Shown here piece after piece: positions 17,480-25,704 of a stretch of DNA of 64,000 nt. The notes under the pieces were generated by a model that had not been told where the DNA came from, ran no database searches, and was given only the letters and a program-made list of their open reading frames with translations. The position numbers and the translations under genes were made by a program. Numbering within the stretch: position 1 is the first letter of the stretch; each line of letters starts with the position of its first letter. The DNA lies in assembly GCA_020847985.1 (NCBI GenBank), contig JADLBC010000008.1:62001-126000 (forward strand), given 5' to 3'. This stretch comes from Dehalococcoidia bacterium (lineage in GTDB: Bacteria > Chloroflexota > Dehalococcoidia > Tepidiformales > Tepidiformaceae).

Positions 17480-19006
17480 ATGCCTGAGAAGATCTACGTT
17501 TTCGATACCACCCTGCGCGACGGCGAGCAGTCCGCCGGCGTCGCCTTCACCCCCGAGGAGAAGCTCGAAATCGCCCGCCAGCTCGATCGCCTCGGCGTCG
17601 ACATCATCGAGGCTGGCTTCCCCTGCTCCACCCCCGGCGACCTGGAGGCCGTCCAGACCATCGCCCGTGAAGTGCGCCGCCCTACCATCGCGGCCCTCGC
17701 CCGTGCCGTGGCCAGCGACATCGATACCGCCTGGGAGGCCGTGAAGGAGGCCGCCGAGCCGCGCATCCACGTCTTCATCAACTCCAGCGATATCCAGATG
17801 GCGCACCAGCTCGGCAAGGACCGCGAACAGGTCCTCACCCAGGCCGAGGCCATGGTCCGCCACGCCGCGAAGTACACCAGCAACGTCGAATTCAGCCCCA
17901 TGGACGCGACCCGCGCCGACCCGCGCTTCATCTTCCAGATCGTCGAACGGTGCATCGACGCCGGGGCCACCACTATCAACATCCCCGACTCCGTCGGCTA
18001 TGCCATCCCCGAAGAGCTGGGCGGCCTCTTCCGCGCCATCTTCGAACACGTGCCCAACATCCATAAGTGCCGCGTCAGCTTCCACGGCCAGAACGACCTG
18101 GGCATGTGCACCGCCAACACCCTCACCGCCATCCAGAACGGCGCCCGCCAGGTCGAGCTCACCATCAACGGCATCGGCGAACGCGCCGGCAACACCTCCC
18201 TCGAAGAGGTCGTGATGGCGATCAAGACGCGCAAGGACTTCCTCCCCTTCTATACCGATATCAACACCCGCGAGATCTGGCCCGCCTCGAAGATGGTCGA
18301 GCGCTACTCCGGCATCCAGGTGCAGTGGAACAAGGCCGTCGTCGGCAAGAACGCCTTCCGCCACGCCAGCGGCATCCACCAGGACGGCATCCTGAAACTC
18401 CGCGAGACCTGGGAGATCATGGATCCGACCGAGATCGGCATGCCCCGCGAAAACGCCGAGGAGACGCTCGTCCTGGGCAAGCTCTCCGGGCGCCACGCCT
18501 TCAAGATCCACATGGCCCGCCTCGGCTACCAACTCAACGAAAACCAGCTGGCGAAGGCTTTCGCCCAGTTCAAGGAACTCGCCGACAAGAAGATCGAAGT
18601 CGATAACCGCGACCTCATCGCCATCGTGAACGACAACCTCGGCGGCATTGACCTCGGCAAGTGGCAGCTCGAGAACGTCCAGGTCACGACCGGCGACCAC
18701 ATCACCCCCACGGCGACCGTTACCCTCACCGGTCCCGAAGGCACGCGCACCGAAGTGGCCATGGGCACCGGCCCCGTGAACGCCATCTACAAGGCGATCA
18801 ACGCCATCGCCGGTGTGGATGCCCGTCTCGATGAGTACCTCGTGAAGGCCGTGACCGAGAACGCCGACGCCCAGGGCGAAGTCACGGTCCGCATCGAAGA
18901 AGGCACCCGCACCTGGACGGGCCGCGCCAGCGACACGGACGTCATCGTCGCCAGCGCCAAGGCGTACATCGCCGCCATCAACCGCATGGCCGCCGTCGGC
19001 GGCTAA
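17480..19006 (+). CDS. leuA: 2-isopropylmalate synthase
   Basis: LeuA condenses acetyl-CoA with 2-ketoisovalerate in the first step of leucine synthesis. The 508-residue protein has the DTTLRDGEQSAGVAF signature at its start, the metal-site HGQNDLGMCTANTL motif, GIGERAGNTSLEEV, and a C-terminal LeuA regulatory domain (from about residue 390) expected to bind leucine for feedback control. The ATG at 17480 follows AGGAGA by 3 bases; an in-frame upstream ATG at 17432 lacks a ribosome site. The gene is alone; other leu genes are not in the window. Confidence 0.95.
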   Translation: MPEKIYVFDTTLRDGEQSAGVAFTPEEKLEIARQLDRLGVDIIEAGFPCSTPGDLEAVQTIAREVRRPTIAALARAVASDIDTAWEAVKEAAEPRIHVFINSSDIQMAHQLGKDREQVLTQAEAMVRHAAKYTSNVEFSPMDATRADPRFIFQIVERCIDAGATTINIPDSVGYAIPEELGGLFRAIFEHVPNIHKCRVSFHGQNDLGMCTANTLTAIQNGARQVELTINGIGERAGNTSLEEVVMAIKTRKDFLPFYTDINTREIWPASKMVERYSGIQVQWNKAVVGKNAFRHASGIHQDGILKLRETWEIMDPTEIGMPRENAEETLVLGKLSGRHAFKIHMARLGYQLNENQLAKAFAQFKELADKKIEVDNRDLIAIVNDNLGGIDLGKWQLENVQVTTGDHITPTATVTLTGPEGTRTEVAMGTGPVNAIYKAINAIAGVDARLDEYLVKAVTENADAQGEVTVRIEEGTRTWTGRASDTDVIVASAKAYIAAINRMAAVGG

Positions 19007-19017
19007 GCCAGCCAAAG

Positions 19018-19096
19018 TGAACGGCCGGCCCCGCCAGGGCCGGCCGTTCAGAGGGAAGAACCCCTCCCCTTGCAGGGGCAAATGCAAGGGGGAGAG
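19018..19096. terminator. Double hairpin between convergent leuA and usp
   Basis: A perfect 14-base stem (19018-19031 with 19037-19050) is followed by a second inverted repeat (CCTCCCCTTGCA 19063-19074 with TGCAAGGGGGAG 19083-19094). The location between convergent genes fits a bidirectional terminator. Confidence 0.75.
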
Positions 19097-19108
19097 GACA
19101 AACCGGGA

Positions 19109-19624
19109 TCAGGTCGCGCAGTTCGGGCCGATCACGAGCACCGGCCGATCCGCCTTCCTGATGACAGCCTCCGCCACGCTCCCCGAAAGGAAATGGCTCA
19201 GGCCCGTGCGGCCATGCGTGGCCATCACAATCACGTCCACCGCCTCGGCGGCGGCGACATCGACAATCTTGTCCGCCGGGTGCTGCGACCAGACGATCGA
19301 GACCGTCACCGCCACGCCATCCAGCTCCTTGTGTGCCAGCGCCTCAAGCGCTTCCGCTGCCTCCACATGCATCCGCTCCTGCGCCTCGCCGTGGCTTTCC
19401 ACCACGCGCGGCCGCGTGGCCGGCGCCATCATGCGCGTGCCCACCACGGCCGGTGGCGCGTCGCCTGCCTCGGAACTGGCGACGCCGTGCACCGACTTCG
19501 GGTCGAGCACGCTCATCAGCCGGATCTCCGACCCCGGCGAAAGCACGGCCAGGCGGCGCACCGAAGGCATCACCGCCGGCGCCATGTTGGGGTCATCAAG
19601 CGGAACGGGGACGAGGACGATCAT
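19109..19624 (-). CDS. Universal stress protein, UspA family
   Basis: This single-domain Usp of 171 residues is likely cytoplasmic and probably binds ATP: the C-terminal motif THGRTG followed by GSVAEAVIRKADRPVLVI matches the G-x2-G-x9-G(S/T) pattern. A GGAGG site precedes the ATG. The second usp gene lies upstream on the same strand with a 37-base gap, so the two may be co-transcribed, next to redox and flavin genes. The signal sensed is not evident. Confidence 0.9.
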   Translation of the reverse strand: MIVLVPVPLDDPNMAPAVMPSVRRLAVLSPGSEIRLMSVLDPKSVHGVASSEAGDAPPAVVGTRMMAPATRPRVVESHGEAQERMHVEAAEALEALAHKELDGVAVTVSIVWSQHPADKIVDVAAAEAVDVIVMATHGRTGLSHFLSGSVAEAVIRKADRPVLVIGPNCAT

Positions 19625-19661
19625 TTGGGGATACCTCCATGGCGGATCTGGCCTGCCCGCG

Positions 19662-20510
19662 CTAGTCGTGCGCCGGCGGCAGGATGAGCAGTGGCCGGTG
19701 CAGCGCGTGCAGCACCCGGTCCGTTGTGCTGCCGAGCGCGATACGCTTCGCCAGCCCCTTGCCCCCGGACGCCATCACCACCAGCGAGGCATCGACGTTC
19801 TCGGAGACATCCACCACCGCCTGGGCCGCTGGCCCATGGACCACGAACGGCTTCTCGCCCGGCAGCGCCACCTCCGCGAGGTACGTTGCGGCCGCCGCCT
19901 CGAGCTGCGTCGCCCAGTCCGCCGGGTAGTAGGCGAATTCCGCGCCCGCCGGCGGTGGCACCGAATACGCGCGTACCAGCACGACGTCCCGCCCCAGCTT
20001 CCCGGCGATACCGCGTGCCGTCACCAGCGCCCGGTCCCCCTCTGGCGATCCATCGAGCGGCACCACGATCGGTCCCTCGCCCGGGCCTGCCATCGGGCCT
20101 GTACCCGGCACCACCAGCGTCGGTACCCGCGCCCCGCGGACGATCTTGTCGGCCACACTGCCGATGAACGCAGCCTGGAAGCCGCCCCGCCCGTGGCTGG
20201 CCAGCACCACCATCCCCGCGCTCTCCGAGGCCCCCAGCACTGCCGGAGCGGCGGGCCCGAATCCGGTCTCGATGGTGCCTTCCGCCAGTGCGATGCCTTC
20301 GCGGCGGGCCAGCTCTCCGGCGTATTTCACGAACACATCGCGCGCTTTGCCGGCCGCCTCGCGGCCCCCGTCACGGTCGTCCACGACGTGCATCAAGACG
20401 AGCCGCGAACCGTACGCCGCGGCCAGTGCTTTCGCCCAGGGCAGCGCGTGCTCAGCCGCGCTCGACCCATCCAGCGGGACGAGGAAAGAAGAAGATGCGA
20501 ACTCGGTCAC
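19662..20510 (-). CDS. Tandem-domain universal stress protein
   Basis: This protein of about 282 residues contains two Usp folds. Each begins with a VPLDGS strand-loop (first near residue 9, second in IVVPLDGSPEGDRAL). Domain 1 keeps the ATP motif (SHGRGGFQAAFIGSVADKIV); domain 2 has SGGKGLAKRIALGSTTDRVL. I used the GTG at 20510, preceded by AGGGG, because it starts just before the first beta strand; an ATG at 20552 is an alternative. It is probably co-transcribed with the downstream single-domain usp. Confidence 0.88.
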   Translation of the reverse strand: MTEFASSSFLVPLDGSSAAEHALPWAKALAAAYGSRLVLMHVVDDRDGGREAAGKARDVFVKYAGELARREGIALAEGTIETGFGPAAPAVLGASESAGMVVLASHGRGGFQAAFIGSVADKIVRGARVPTLVVPGTGPMAGPGEGPIVVPLDGSPEGDRALVTARGIAGKLGRDVVLVRAYSVPPPAGAEFAYYPADWATQLEAAAATYLAEVALPGEKPFVVHGPAAQAVVDVSENVDASLVVMASGGKGLAKRIALGSTTDRVLHALHRPLLILPPAHD

Positions 20511-20713
20511 TTTGTTGCCCCTGATAAGTTCCGGGTCCCATCGTGACCGCACTCCCGCCGGGCCCGTGACGGCCGTTCGGGGCCCGCTTCATCGCCGATG
20601 GGCCCGAGCCCACCTTCGACATATGCACCTTCTTGTGGACTCTGGCCCACCGGGCCGTGATGCCGGGCCGTTCGGACGCGGGAAAACGGCCGAGAGACCC
20701 TCAGTATCCGTTC

Positions 20714-21229
20714 ATGGCCACCACACCGATCCCCCCGCTCGCGCCGGAGGCGGAAGTCGAACTCAGCGGCGGCCGCCTGGTCACCATCCGCCACAGCACG
20801 CCCGAAGATACCGCGCGCGTCGTGGTGTTCCTCGCGAGCCCCGGCACGCGCCACCTTTGCAGCGAGCCCGGCGCCGCCGGCGATTGCACCCGCTGCCGTG
20901 GAGGCGCCTCCGATGTCGCCCTCCCCAACCTTGTCGCGATGCTCCCCGAAGGCGACGTGCTCGCCACCGGCTGGCTCCTCCCGCCCGCCGGCGAGGGCCC
21001 CGCGCGGCTCGCCATGGCCGTTCACGCCGGGTACCAACACGGCGAAGTGCCCACCGCCGTCTTTCGCTCCCTCGGCGCCGAAGCCGCCCGCCACGGCTAC
21101 GACCGCTTCACCACCTGCGTGACCTCGCTCCGCGGAGAACCCTTCGAGGAGTTCCGCGCCGCCGGCCTCCGCGTCGAATCCTCGTTCTCCCTCGGAGGCG
21201 TCACCGAAGTCGAACTCTCCGTCGAATAG
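20714..21229 (+). CDS. GNAT-like acetyltransferase fold protein, divergent
   Basis: This is a 171-residue soluble protein. GGRLVTIRHSTPEDTARVVVF resembles the first strand and helix of GNAT enzymes, and GEVPTAVFRSLGAEAARHGY with a following CVTSLRGEPFEEFRAAGLRV resembles the acetyl-CoA binding helix and last strands. The usual Q/R-x-x-G-x-G/A pyrophosphate loop is not recognisable, so catalysis is uncertain. Its place between usp genes and a flavin-binding protein fits stress-linked Usp/GNAT neighbourhoods. It is divergent from the tandem usp gene. Confidence 0.55.
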   Translation: MATTPIPPLAPEAEVELSGGRLVTIRHSTPEDTARVVVFLASPGTRHLCSEPGAAGDCTRCRGGASDVALPNLVAMLPEGDVLATGWLLPPAGEGPARLAMAVHAGYQHGEVPTAVFRSLGAEAARHGYDRFTTCVTSLRGEPFEEFRAAGLRVESSFSLGGVTEVELSVE

Positions 21230-21255
21230 GTCCCCGCCGCCGAAAGGGGGCATGC

Positions 21256-21684
21256 GTGCCACGGGAACTCTCCAACGAGGAATGCGAGGCGCTCCTCGCC
21301 CGGCATCGCGTCGGGCGCATTGCCGTTCGCGACGTCGAAGGCGCCTACATCGTTCCCATGTCCTACGTGTTCGAAGACGGCGTGCTCCATGCCCACACGT
21401 CGCCCGGCCACAAGCTCCAGCTGCTCCGGCGCTGGCCTCACGTCGCATTCCAGGCCGATGAAGTCGAGGAGGCCGGCCGCTGGCGCAGCGTCCTCGTTCG
21501 CGGCCGCTTCCGCGAACTCACCGACCCCGACGAGCAGGCCCACACCCGCCTCGTCCTCGTCCGTGCCTTCGGCGGCAATCCCGTCGCCGTCACCGCCCCC
21601 CACGGGCACCGCACCACCCTCGCCGATGCCATCGTCTTCCGCATCGAACCCGAGACCGTCACCGGCCGCGCGGAAGGGATGTAG
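21256..21684 (+). CDS. Pyridoxamine 5'-phosphate oxidase-family flavin-binding protein
   Basis: This 142-residue protein is of the NimA/PPOX split-barrel type: ELSNEECEALLARHRVGRIAV is the standard N-terminal strand, followed by VPMSYVFEDGVLHAHTSPGHK and VAFQADEVE. Such proteins bind FMN, F420 or haem and often accompany stress genes. The GTG start at 21256 is preceded by GAAAGGGGG with 5-base spacing; the frame is open far upstream but only this part looks like protein. It is 26 bases after the GNAT-like gene and probably co-transcribed. Confidence 0.85.
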   Translation: MPRELSNEECEALLARHRVGRIAVRDVEGAYIVPMSYVFEDGVLHAHTSPGHKLQLLRRWPHVAFQADEVEEAGRWRSVLVRGRFRELTDPDEQAHTRLVLVRAFGGNPVAVTAPHGHRTTLADAIVFRIEPETVTGRAEGM

Positions 21685-21862
21685 CCGCCCGGCCATCGAA
21701 ATCCTGCCGCGCTGTCCTTTAGGTTCAGAATAGGCAGCGCGAACTTTGTGATAGGCGTCACCAATGACCGTACGGACCCGGCCTTCTGGTCCCTCTGGCC
21801 GTCTTCCCCCACGCTCGCTCCACCGACGATGGTCTCCGCAAGCAGGAGGAGATTGTTTCGGT

Positions 21863-22984
21863 ATGACTGAATCCATCGAACGCGTGCGACTCGGACGGCG
21901 TGGCTTCCTCAAGAAGGCCGCCGCCGGCGCGGCAGTTGTCCCCATGGCGGGCGGTCTCATCGCCGCTGCCTGTAGCGACGACAAGACCACCGCGTCCGGC
22001 ACGGCCGCTCCCGAATTCCGCACGCCAGCCGGTTCGACGTCCTCATCAGCGTCGAACACCCCCGCTTCCGGCGGGACCGTCGCTGCCTCGCAGCAGAGCA
22101 ACTGGCAGAAGATCGATGCCGACCACAAGAAGGGCATCGAGCAGTACCTCGCCAACAACACCAAGGCCCCGATCACGGCCGGCAAGGGCAACCAGCCCCT
22201 CGCCCCGCGCATCGAAAACGGCGTCAAGGTCTGGGACCTCACCATCGATGAAGTCGAATGGGAGACGATCCCTGGCCAAAAGGAAAAGGCCCGCGGATAC
22301 AACAAGGTGATCCCCGGCCCCATCCTGCGCGGCACCGTCGGCGACAAGGTGAAGATCAACTTCAAGAACAACCTGGCCGAATCGACCGCCGTTCACTGGC
22401 ACGGGCTCTACGTGCCCAACAACATGGATGGCGTTCCCTTCATCACCCAGGATCCGATTGAGCCCGGCAAGTCGTTCACGTACGAATTCACCCTGCGGAA
22501 CTCCGGTCCGCACATGTACCACTCGCACCACGACTCCGCCGACCAGGTGAACCGCGGCCTCCTCGGCGCCTTCATCGTCGACCCGGTGAACATGTCGGAG
22601 ATGCCGAAGTACGACAAGGAAGTCGTCCTCGTCCTCAACGACGTGGCCCTCGGCTTCACGATCAACGGCAAGGGCTTCCCTGCCACCGAATTGATTACCG
22701 CCAAGAAGGGCGAGCGGCTTCTCATCCGCTGGCTCAACGAAGGCATGATGAACCATCCCATGCACCTCCATGGCATGCCCATGCAGGTGACTGCCATTGA
22801 TGGCTGGCCGCTGACCGCGCCCTACCTCTGCGACACGATCGATGTGCCCCCGGGGAACCGGTACGACACCATCATCGAATGCACCGAGCCGGGCGTCTGG
22901 GCTTTCCACTGCCACATCCTCTCCCACGCGGAGAGCCCGGCAGGATTCTTCGGCCTTGTCACGGCCATCATGGTGACGGAGTAA
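21863..22984 (+). CDS. Tat-exported two-domain multicopper oxidase
   Basis: The 373-residue protein starts with a Tat signal (RLGRRGFLKKAA, then a hydrophobic stretch to about residue 36) and a Cys at 37 that might be lipid-modified, although the box is not ideal. All four copper motifs are present: HWHG, HSHH, HPMHLHG and HCHILSH. The length and spacing fit two-domain laccase-like oxidases. After HCHILSH the axial type-1 ligand position falls at AGF rather than the usual GM, so Met is replaced by Phe or another non-ligating residue. I chose the ATG at 21863 because AGGAGGAGA precedes it and the Tat motif follows. Confidence 0.92.
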   Translation: MTESIERVRLGRRGFLKKAAAGAAVVPMAGGLIAAACSDDKTTASGTAAPEFRTPAGSTSSSASNTPASGGTVAASQQSNWQKIDADHKKGIEQYLANNTKAPITAGKGNQPLAPRIENGVKVWDLTIDEVEWETIPGQKEKARGYNKVIPGPILRGTVGDKVKINFKNNLAESTAVHWHGLYVPNNMDGVPFITQDPIEPGKSFTYEFTLRNSGPHMYHSHHDSADQVNRGLLGAFIVDPVNMSEMPKYDKEVVLVLNDVALGFTINGKGFPATELITAKKGERLLIRWLNEGMMNHPMHLHGMPMQVTAIDGWPLTAPYLCDTIDVPPGNRYDTIIECTEPGVWAFHCHILSHAESPAGFFGLVTAIMVTE

Positions 22985-22985
22985 G

Positions 22986-23090
22986 CCGGCCCCGACGGGG
23001 ACCGGGACCGGCTTTCTTGGGCGACCCGTTTCATGGCGGCGGGTCGCCCCCCTCCTCGAAAACGGGGCCTGCTTGCAGGCCCCGTTTTCA
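22986..23090 (+). terminator. Hairpin array and strong terminator after the multicopper oxidase
   Basis: Three stem-loops follow the stop: an AGCCGG/CCGGCT stem with TTTCTT, a GGGCGACCCG/CGGGTCGCCC stem, and a perfect 15-base stem with a 2-base loop (23058-23072 with 23075-23089) ending in GTTTTC. Confidence 0.8.
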
Positions 23091-23208
23091 CGTCTGCCGC
23101 ACCGGCTCACCCGCTCCGCCAGTTCGCCACCTGCCCGAACGGGTGATCCCGCCCACGCCACGATCACCCCATCCTCGAAGTGCGCCACCCCAGGCGCTGG
23201 AGGATACC

Positions 23209-24117
23209 GTGGCAGACGCCAGCACCAACCCCCTCGCCGCCCTTTCCGATGCCCTCGCCGACGCCGTCGACCGTGCCGGCCGCTCGATCGTGACCGTCGC
23301 GGCCCGCCGCCGCCTCCCCGCCACCGGCATCGCCTGGGCGGCCGATGGCGTTATCGTCACCGCCGACCACGTCCTCGAACGCGAAGACGACATCACCGTC
23401 ACCCTCCCCGATGGCACCGAGGCGAAGGCCACCATCGCCGGCCGCGACCCGGGCTCCGACCTCGCCGTGCTCCGCGTGGCGGGCGCCGCCCTCACACCCA
23501 TCGAACGCGGACCGGCGGTGAGGCCCGGGCACCTCGTCCTCGCCCTCGGCCGCGCCGGCGATGGCATGCCCATGGCCTCCTTCGGCGTCGTCAGTGCCGT
23601 CGGCGGGCAGTGGCGAACGTTTACCGGCGGCACGGTCGCCGGGTTCCTTCGCAGCGATACCACCTTCTACCCCGGCTTCTCCGGGGGCCCGCTGGCCGAT
23701 GCCGAAGGCCGCGCTGTGGGCATCAATAGCTCCCGCCTCGGCCGTGGCGGCGGCCTCACCATCCCCATCGCGGCCGCCACCACGATCGTGGATGCGCTCC
23801 TCAGCCAGGGGCGGCTCAAGCGCGGATACCTCGGCATCGGCAGCCAGCCCACCCCCCTGCCCGAAGCCCTCGCGGCGAAGGCGAACGGCCAGGCGAGCGG
23901 CCTCCTCGTCGTCGGCATCGAGCCCGGCAGCCCCGCCGAACGCGGCGGCCTGCTCGTCGGCGACATCCTCCTCCGCCTGGGCGAAACCGTCGTGAGCGGT
24001 ACCGAAGCCCTCCAGGGCGCCCTCGGCCCCGACACCGTCGGACATCCGATGGCCATCGCCGTCCTCCGCGGCGGCGAACCCGCCACCATCACCGTCACCG
24101 TCGGCGAACGCGAGTAG
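23209..24117 (+). CDS. HtrA/DegP-like trypsin-fold serine protease with PDZ domain, no export signal
   Basis: This is a 302-residue S1C-type protease with triad His54 (TADHV), Asp84 (DPGSDLAVLRV) and Ser158 (GFSGGPLAD), then a PDZ domain from about residue 205 (GYLGI...GLLVVGIEPGSPAERGGLLVGD). Unlike classical HtrA it starts directly in the protease domain with no signal or transmembrane segment, so it should act in the cytoplasm. The GTG at 23209 is preceded by GGAGG with 5-base spacing. It is 9 bases from a paralogous protease and then a LuxR regulator, suggesting one operon. Confidence 0.88.
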   Translation: MADASTNPLAALSDALADAVDRAGRSIVTVAARRRLPATGIAWAADGVIVTADHVLEREDDITVTLPDGTEAKATIAGRDPGSDLAVLRVAGAALTPIERGPAVRPGHLVLALGRAGDGMPMASFGVVSAVGGQWRTFTGGTVAGFLRSDTTFYPGFSGGPLADAEGRAVGINSSRLGRGGGLTIPIAAATTIVDALLSQGRLKRGYLGIGSQPTPLPEALAAKANGQASGLLVVGIEPGSPAERGGLLVGDILLRLGETVVSGTEALQGALGPDTVGHPMAIAVLRGGEPATITVTVGERE

Positions 24118-24126
24118 GCCATCCCA

Positions 24127-24987
24127 ATGACCGCACTCCTGTTCGATCCCGCGGCCGAAGCACTCGCCGCGTCCCTTCGCGATATCCTCGTCACGGTCCG
24201 CGGTGATGCGGGTGGCGGTTCCGGCACCATCTGGAGCGAAGACGGCCTGGTCATTACCAACAGCCACGTCGTTCCTGGCGAAGCCGCCACCGTCACGCTG
24301 CCCGATGGCCGGTCGTTCGAAGCCCCGCTCACCGCGCGCGATCCCGATCGCGACCTCGCGGCCCTGCGCGTTCCCACCGCCGGCCTCGCCGCCGCGACAC
24401 CCGCCGCGAGCGTTCGCCCCGGCCAGCTCGCCTTCGCGATCGGCAACCCCTGGGGCCGTCGCGGGGTGCTTACCGCCGGCGTCGTGCTCGGCAGCGGCCC
24501 CGCCATCCTCGAAAGCGGTCTCGAACTCGAGGATGCCGTCCGCGCTGAAGTCCGCCTGGGGCCGGGGAACTCCGGCGGGCCGCTCGCCGACGCGCATGGC
24601 CACGTCATCGGCATCAATTCCATGATCGCCGGCGGCATGGCGATCGCCGTTCCCGCCCGCATCGTCGAGCGCTTCGTCGGCGGTGATGTCCCCGGCGCCG
24701 CCTTCCTCGGCATCGTCGCCCGCCCGGCGGCCGTGCGCGGAGCCATCGCGGCCGGTCATCCTTCGCCCGGCGAGGGACTGCTCGTCACCGGCGTCGAAGC
24801 CGGGAGGCCGGCCGAGCGCGCGGGCCTGCTCCCGGGCGACATCGTCCTCGCCCTCGGGGAGGCCGTGGGCGTGCAGGCTGCTTCCCGCGCCCTCCGCCGT
24901 CTCCGTCCCGGGGCGCCCGTCGCGCTCTCGCTCCTCCGCGGTGGCAGACTGGTCGAGGCGTACGCCGAGCCCGCCGCCCGTAACTAG
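24127..24987 (+). CDS. Second HtrA-like serine protease with PDZ domain, no export signal
   Basis: This is a 286-residue paralogue of the preceding gene. Triad: His47 (TNSHVV), Asp76 (DPDRDLAALRV), Ser149 (GPGNSGGPL), with a C-terminal PDZ (GLLVTGVEAGRPAERAGLLPGD). The protease core is closer to canonical HtrA than in its neighbour (GNPWG, GNSGGPL). No signal peptide or membrane segment is seen. The pair may form mixed oligomers; that is an inference from adjacency. Confidence 0.88.
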   Translation: MTALLFDPAAEALAASLRDILVTVRGDAGGGSGTIWSEDGLVITNSHVVPGEAATVTLPDGRSFEAPLTARDPDRDLAALRVPTAGLAAATPAASVRPGQLAFAIGNPWGRRGVLTAGVVLGSGPAILESGLELEDAVRAEVRLGPGNSGGPLADAHGHVIGINSMIAGGMAIAVPARIVERFVGGDVPGAAFLGIVARPAAVRGAIAAGHPSPGEGLLVTGVEAGRPAERAGLLPGDIVLALGEAVGVQAASRALRRLRPGAPVALSLLRGGRLVEAYAEPAARN

Positions 24988-25033
24988 CCCTCGCGGCGAA
25001 CGCAACGCGTCCCCGCCCACCAGAAAGGCGCCA

Positions 25034-25639
25034 ATGTCCGAACCCGCGCCGTCCGTCGTCGTGGTCGCCCGCTCGCCCGCCGTGCGAGCGGGCCTCCGCG
25101 CGCTCCTCGAAAGCCAGGGCATTTCCGTGAACGGCGAACTCACCCCGGCCGGCGTCGATGTCTCCCCCCTGCCGTTCGATGTCATGGTCGCCGAAGCCAC
25201 CGCCTTCGCCGAGTTCGATGCACCACCCGCCGTCCCGGCCGTGCTCGTCGGCGACGACCCGGATGCGCTCGCGGCGTTCGCCGACGTTCCCGTCGCGCGC
25301 GCCTTCCTGGGCACGGAGGCCGGTCCGGCCGAACTCGCCGCGGCGGTGCACGCTGTCGCCGCCGGTCTTGTCGCCTTCGAACCCCGCCTCCTTCGCCGCC
25401 TCGCGATGCCGGGCACACCGGCGGGCACCTCGGACACGGGCGCCGACCTCACCGCTCGCGAACGCGAAGTCCTCACCCTCATGGCCGCCGGGCTTCCCAA
25501 CAAGACCATCGCCCTGCGCCTCGGCATCAGCGAGCACACCGCCAAGTTCCACGTCGGCACGGTGCTCGCCAAGCTCGGCGCCGCCAGCCGCACCGAGGCG
25601 GTCATGACCGCGGCCCGCCGCGGCCTGCTGCCGCTCTAG
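25034..25639 (+). CDS. LuxR-family regulator with a degenerate receiver domain
   Basis: This is a 201-residue protein. The C-terminal 60 residues are a clear LuxR/GerE helix-turn-helix (LTAREREVLTLMAAGLPNKT, then ISEHTAKFHVGTVLAKLGAASRTEAV). The N-terminal 120 residues have receiver-like spacing but lack the acidic pair after strand 1, and the phospho-acceptor position is Glu54 (FDVMVAEA) instead of Asp. It probably works without phosphorylation. It follows two HtrA-like proteases by 46 bases and may control them. Confidence 0.88.
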   Translation: MSEPAPSVVVVARSPAVRAGLRALLESQGISVNGELTPAGVDVSPLPFDVMVAEATAFAEFDAPPAVPAVLVGDDPDALAAFADVPVARAFLGTEAGPAELAAAVHAVAAGLVAFEPRLLRRLAMPGTPAGTSDTGADLTAREREVLTLMAAGLPNKTIALRLGISEHTAKFHVGTVLAKLGAASRTEAVMTAARRGLLPL

Positions 25640-25704
25640 GCCGTCTTCTCGCCTTCGCCCCGACCGGCTATCGTTCGCTCCGCACCACGCACAGGAGAGC
25701 ACGA

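Noticed and set aside
20146..21684. A 512-codon open frame ending in a PPOX protein
   Set aside because: Everything before the GTG at 21256 is a shadow of the usp and GNAT-like genes on other frames; only the last 142 codons look like protein.
21863..21980. Lipoprotein box in the multicopper oxidase signal
   Set aside because: The Cys is preceded by AAA rather than a Leu/Val/Ile at -3, so I report a Tat signal and leave lipidation open.
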